From positions 469,024-533,023 of the forward strand of contig NZ_JACYFS010000002.1 of assembly GCF_014837145.1 (NCBI RefSeq): a stretch of DNA of 64,000 nt, read 5' to 3'. Shown in pieces: positions 63,022-64,000 of the stretch. Origin of the DNA: Chryseobacterium caseinilyticum. Lineage in GTDB: Bacteria > Bacteroidota > Bacteroidia > Flavobacteriales > Weeksellaceae. Position numbers and translations under genes: made by a program. Within the stretch, counting starts at the first letter, position 1. Every line of letters starts with the position of its first letter. The notes beneath the pieces are model-generated. The model did not search any database and had not been told where the DNA came from. It was given only the letters and a program-made list of their open reading frames with translations.

Positions 63022-63405
63022 ATGGACAACGAAAATAATAATAAGAAAAACGTGGTGGCCTTCTATGACCTGATGTTTAACCAGTGTAAACCTGAAGAGG
63101 CAATCGCTGCCTATGCCGGGGAAACTTACATACAGCACAATCCACACGTTGGTGATGGTAAGCAAGCATTCATCGACTATTTCAAAAGGATGGCTACAGA
63201 ATATCCGGGGAAGAGTGTCATTTTCCAAAAGGTCATTGCCGAAGATGATCTTGTCGTGCTACACTGCCATCAGATCTGGCCAGGAGATCACGAGTATGCA
63301 GGCATGGATATTTTCCGTCTTGATGATCAAGGCAAAATAGTGGAACATTGGGATGTTTTGCAGGTAATTCCGGATATTTCTGCGAATGATAATTCAATGT
63401 TCTAG
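63022..63405 (+). CDS. SnoaL-like protein (predicted ester cyclase)
   Basis: This 127-residue protein has the SnoaL-like pattern VAFYDLMFNQCKPEEAIAAYAGETYIQHNPHVGDGKQAFIDYF and GMDIFRLDDQGKIVEHWDVLQVIPD. The His and Asp residues in the QHNPHVGDG and EHWDVLQ segments are the conserved ones. The ATG at 63022 gives the family N-terminus; an upstream in-frame start would add 13 residues. Its 3' hairpin is shared with the convergent AraC gene. Confidence 0.82.
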   Translation: MDNENNNKKNVVAFYDLMFNQCKPEEAIAAYAGETYIQHNPHVGDGKQAFIDYFKRMATEYPGKSVIFQKVIAEDDLVVLHCHQIWPGDHEYAGMDIFRLDDQGKIVEHWDVLQVIPDISANDNSMF

Positions 63406-63461
63406 AATATTCTTACAAAAAAATCCTGATATTGATATCAGGATTTTTTTGTAAGAATATT
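63406..63461. terminator. Perfect 26-bp-arm hairpin, bidirectional terminator
   Basis: The arms 63406-63431 and 63436-63461 are perfect reverse complements around a TTGA loop, with T and A runs inside both sides of the stem. It lies between a plus-strand gene and a convergent AraC gene. Confidence 0.85.
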
Positions 63462-63494
63462 TTTAAATTGTATACTAATGAAATTGCTCCTTAA

Positions 63495-64000
63495 TCAATC
63501 AAAACTCACAGAATATTTTTTCGGTTTCATCCCAATATATTGTTTAAAAACCCTTGAAAAGTGACTCAGATTGGAAAATCCGAGTTGATAACCGACTTCA
63601 GAAACAGTCAGTCTTTCATCTCTTAGTAAGCGTGCGGCTTCCTGCATCCGGTTGTACTGGAAAAAATCAAAAACACCTTGGCCAAAAGTCTGCTTGAACA
63701 ATTTTCTCATTTTGGGCTCGCTCATTCCGATCTTTTTAGAGAGCAAACCAATATTGGGAGGTTCATTCAGATTATTTTGCAATTGGAATTTGAGCGAGTA
63801 AATAGATTTTATATCATTAATATTCAACTTCTTGGAACGAATAGCATCTCTCTGTACAAGCAGACTGAAAATATTACAAAGAAGTTCCTGCCATTTTAAT
63901 TTACAGTAATAGATTTCTATACTCTCAGGGACAGAAGGATGCATCATTTCACTGGCAGTTTTTATCATTTCGGCATTGACAGCTGTTTCATATGCAAAAT
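63495..64000 (-). CDS. AraC family transcriptional regulator, 3' part
   Basis: The C-terminal 167 residues of an AraC-type regulator are in the window; its frame stays open to the right edge, so the start lies outside. The double HTH is visible as IGLLSKKIGMSEPKMRKLFKQTFGQ and VSEVGYQLGFSNLSHFSRVFKQYIGMKPKKY. It is divergent from or upstream of whatever gene lies to the right. The neighbouring SnoaL-like gene is convergent with it. Confidence 0.88.
   Translation of the reverse strand, partial: FAYETAVNAEMIKTASEMMHPSVPESIEIYYCKLKWQELLCNIFSLLVQRDAIRSKKLNINDIKSIYSLKFQLQNNLNEPPNIGLLSKKIGMSEPKMRKLFKQTFGQGVFDFFQYNRMQEAARLLRDERLTVSEVGYQLGFSNLSHFSRVFKQYIGMKPKKYSVSFD

Overview
The window looks like chromosomal DNA of a Flavobacteriia member of the Bacteroidota, most plausibly a Chryseobacterium-like Weeksellaceae organism. 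The evidence is an AT-rich composition, starts without strong Shine-Dalgarno sites, TAnnTTTG-type minus-7 boxes (a full TTG-N19-TAnnTTTG promoter precedes the tRNA-Asp cluster), a type IX secretion sorting domain on the M1 aminopeptidase, and typical families of this phylum (DUF5683, WbqC, long LepB, IntDOT-like integrase, DUF3945/DUF1896). The genus is inferred from gene content and not proven.

Region 1 (1-18.3 kb) is a conserved, mostly plus-strand core. It starts with the 3' end of a PBP4-type D-Ala-D-Ala carboxypeptidase, then an M1 aminopeptidase, TonB, ParA-ParB-DUF5683, DapB, LepB, WbqC, a subtilase, two lipoproteins (lipocalin-like and OmpA-like), and a translationally coupled UbiA/DprE1-like/DprE2-like set followed by a HAD phosphatase. 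The last three genes look like a decaprenylphosphoryl-arabinose-type pathway. The block ends with a lipoprotein, a cysteine desulfurase and a thioredoxin.

Region 2 (18.4-35 kb) holds three identical tandem tRNA-Asp genes followed by a genomic island. The island carries repeated GGGACCAAT/GGTCCC sites, a tyrosine recombinase, a short RadC-like protein, an arsenic-resistance operon (ArsR, DUF6428, arsenate reductase/LMW phosphatase, Acr3), two small HTH proteins, DUF3945, a type IA topoisomerase, DUF1896 and a 1.8-kilo-residue methylase-helicase. No relaxase or tra genes are visible, so it looks like a decayed or non-self-transmissible ICE derivative. Its right end was not found.

Region 3 (35-64 kb) is accessory metabolism rich in redox enzymes. 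It holds an acyltransferase, a frameshifted MFS transporter, and an SnoaL/quinone-reductase/egtD/egtB operon for ergothioneine-type chemistry. A long plus-strand run follows: SDR, FMN reductase, hydrolase, NTF2-like, two PPC/DUF296 paralogues, zinc alcohol dehydrogenase and Gfo/Idh/MocA. Then come panB, YceI, further SDRs, an iron alcohol dehydrogenase, a ConA-like secreted protein, hydrolases and an extradiol dioxygenase. Five AraC-type regulators and one Crp/Fnr regulator are interspersed, several next to SDR or NTF2-like genes. This suggests small inducible modules for handling aldehydes, quinones or other electrophiles, but no substrate can be named from sequence alone.
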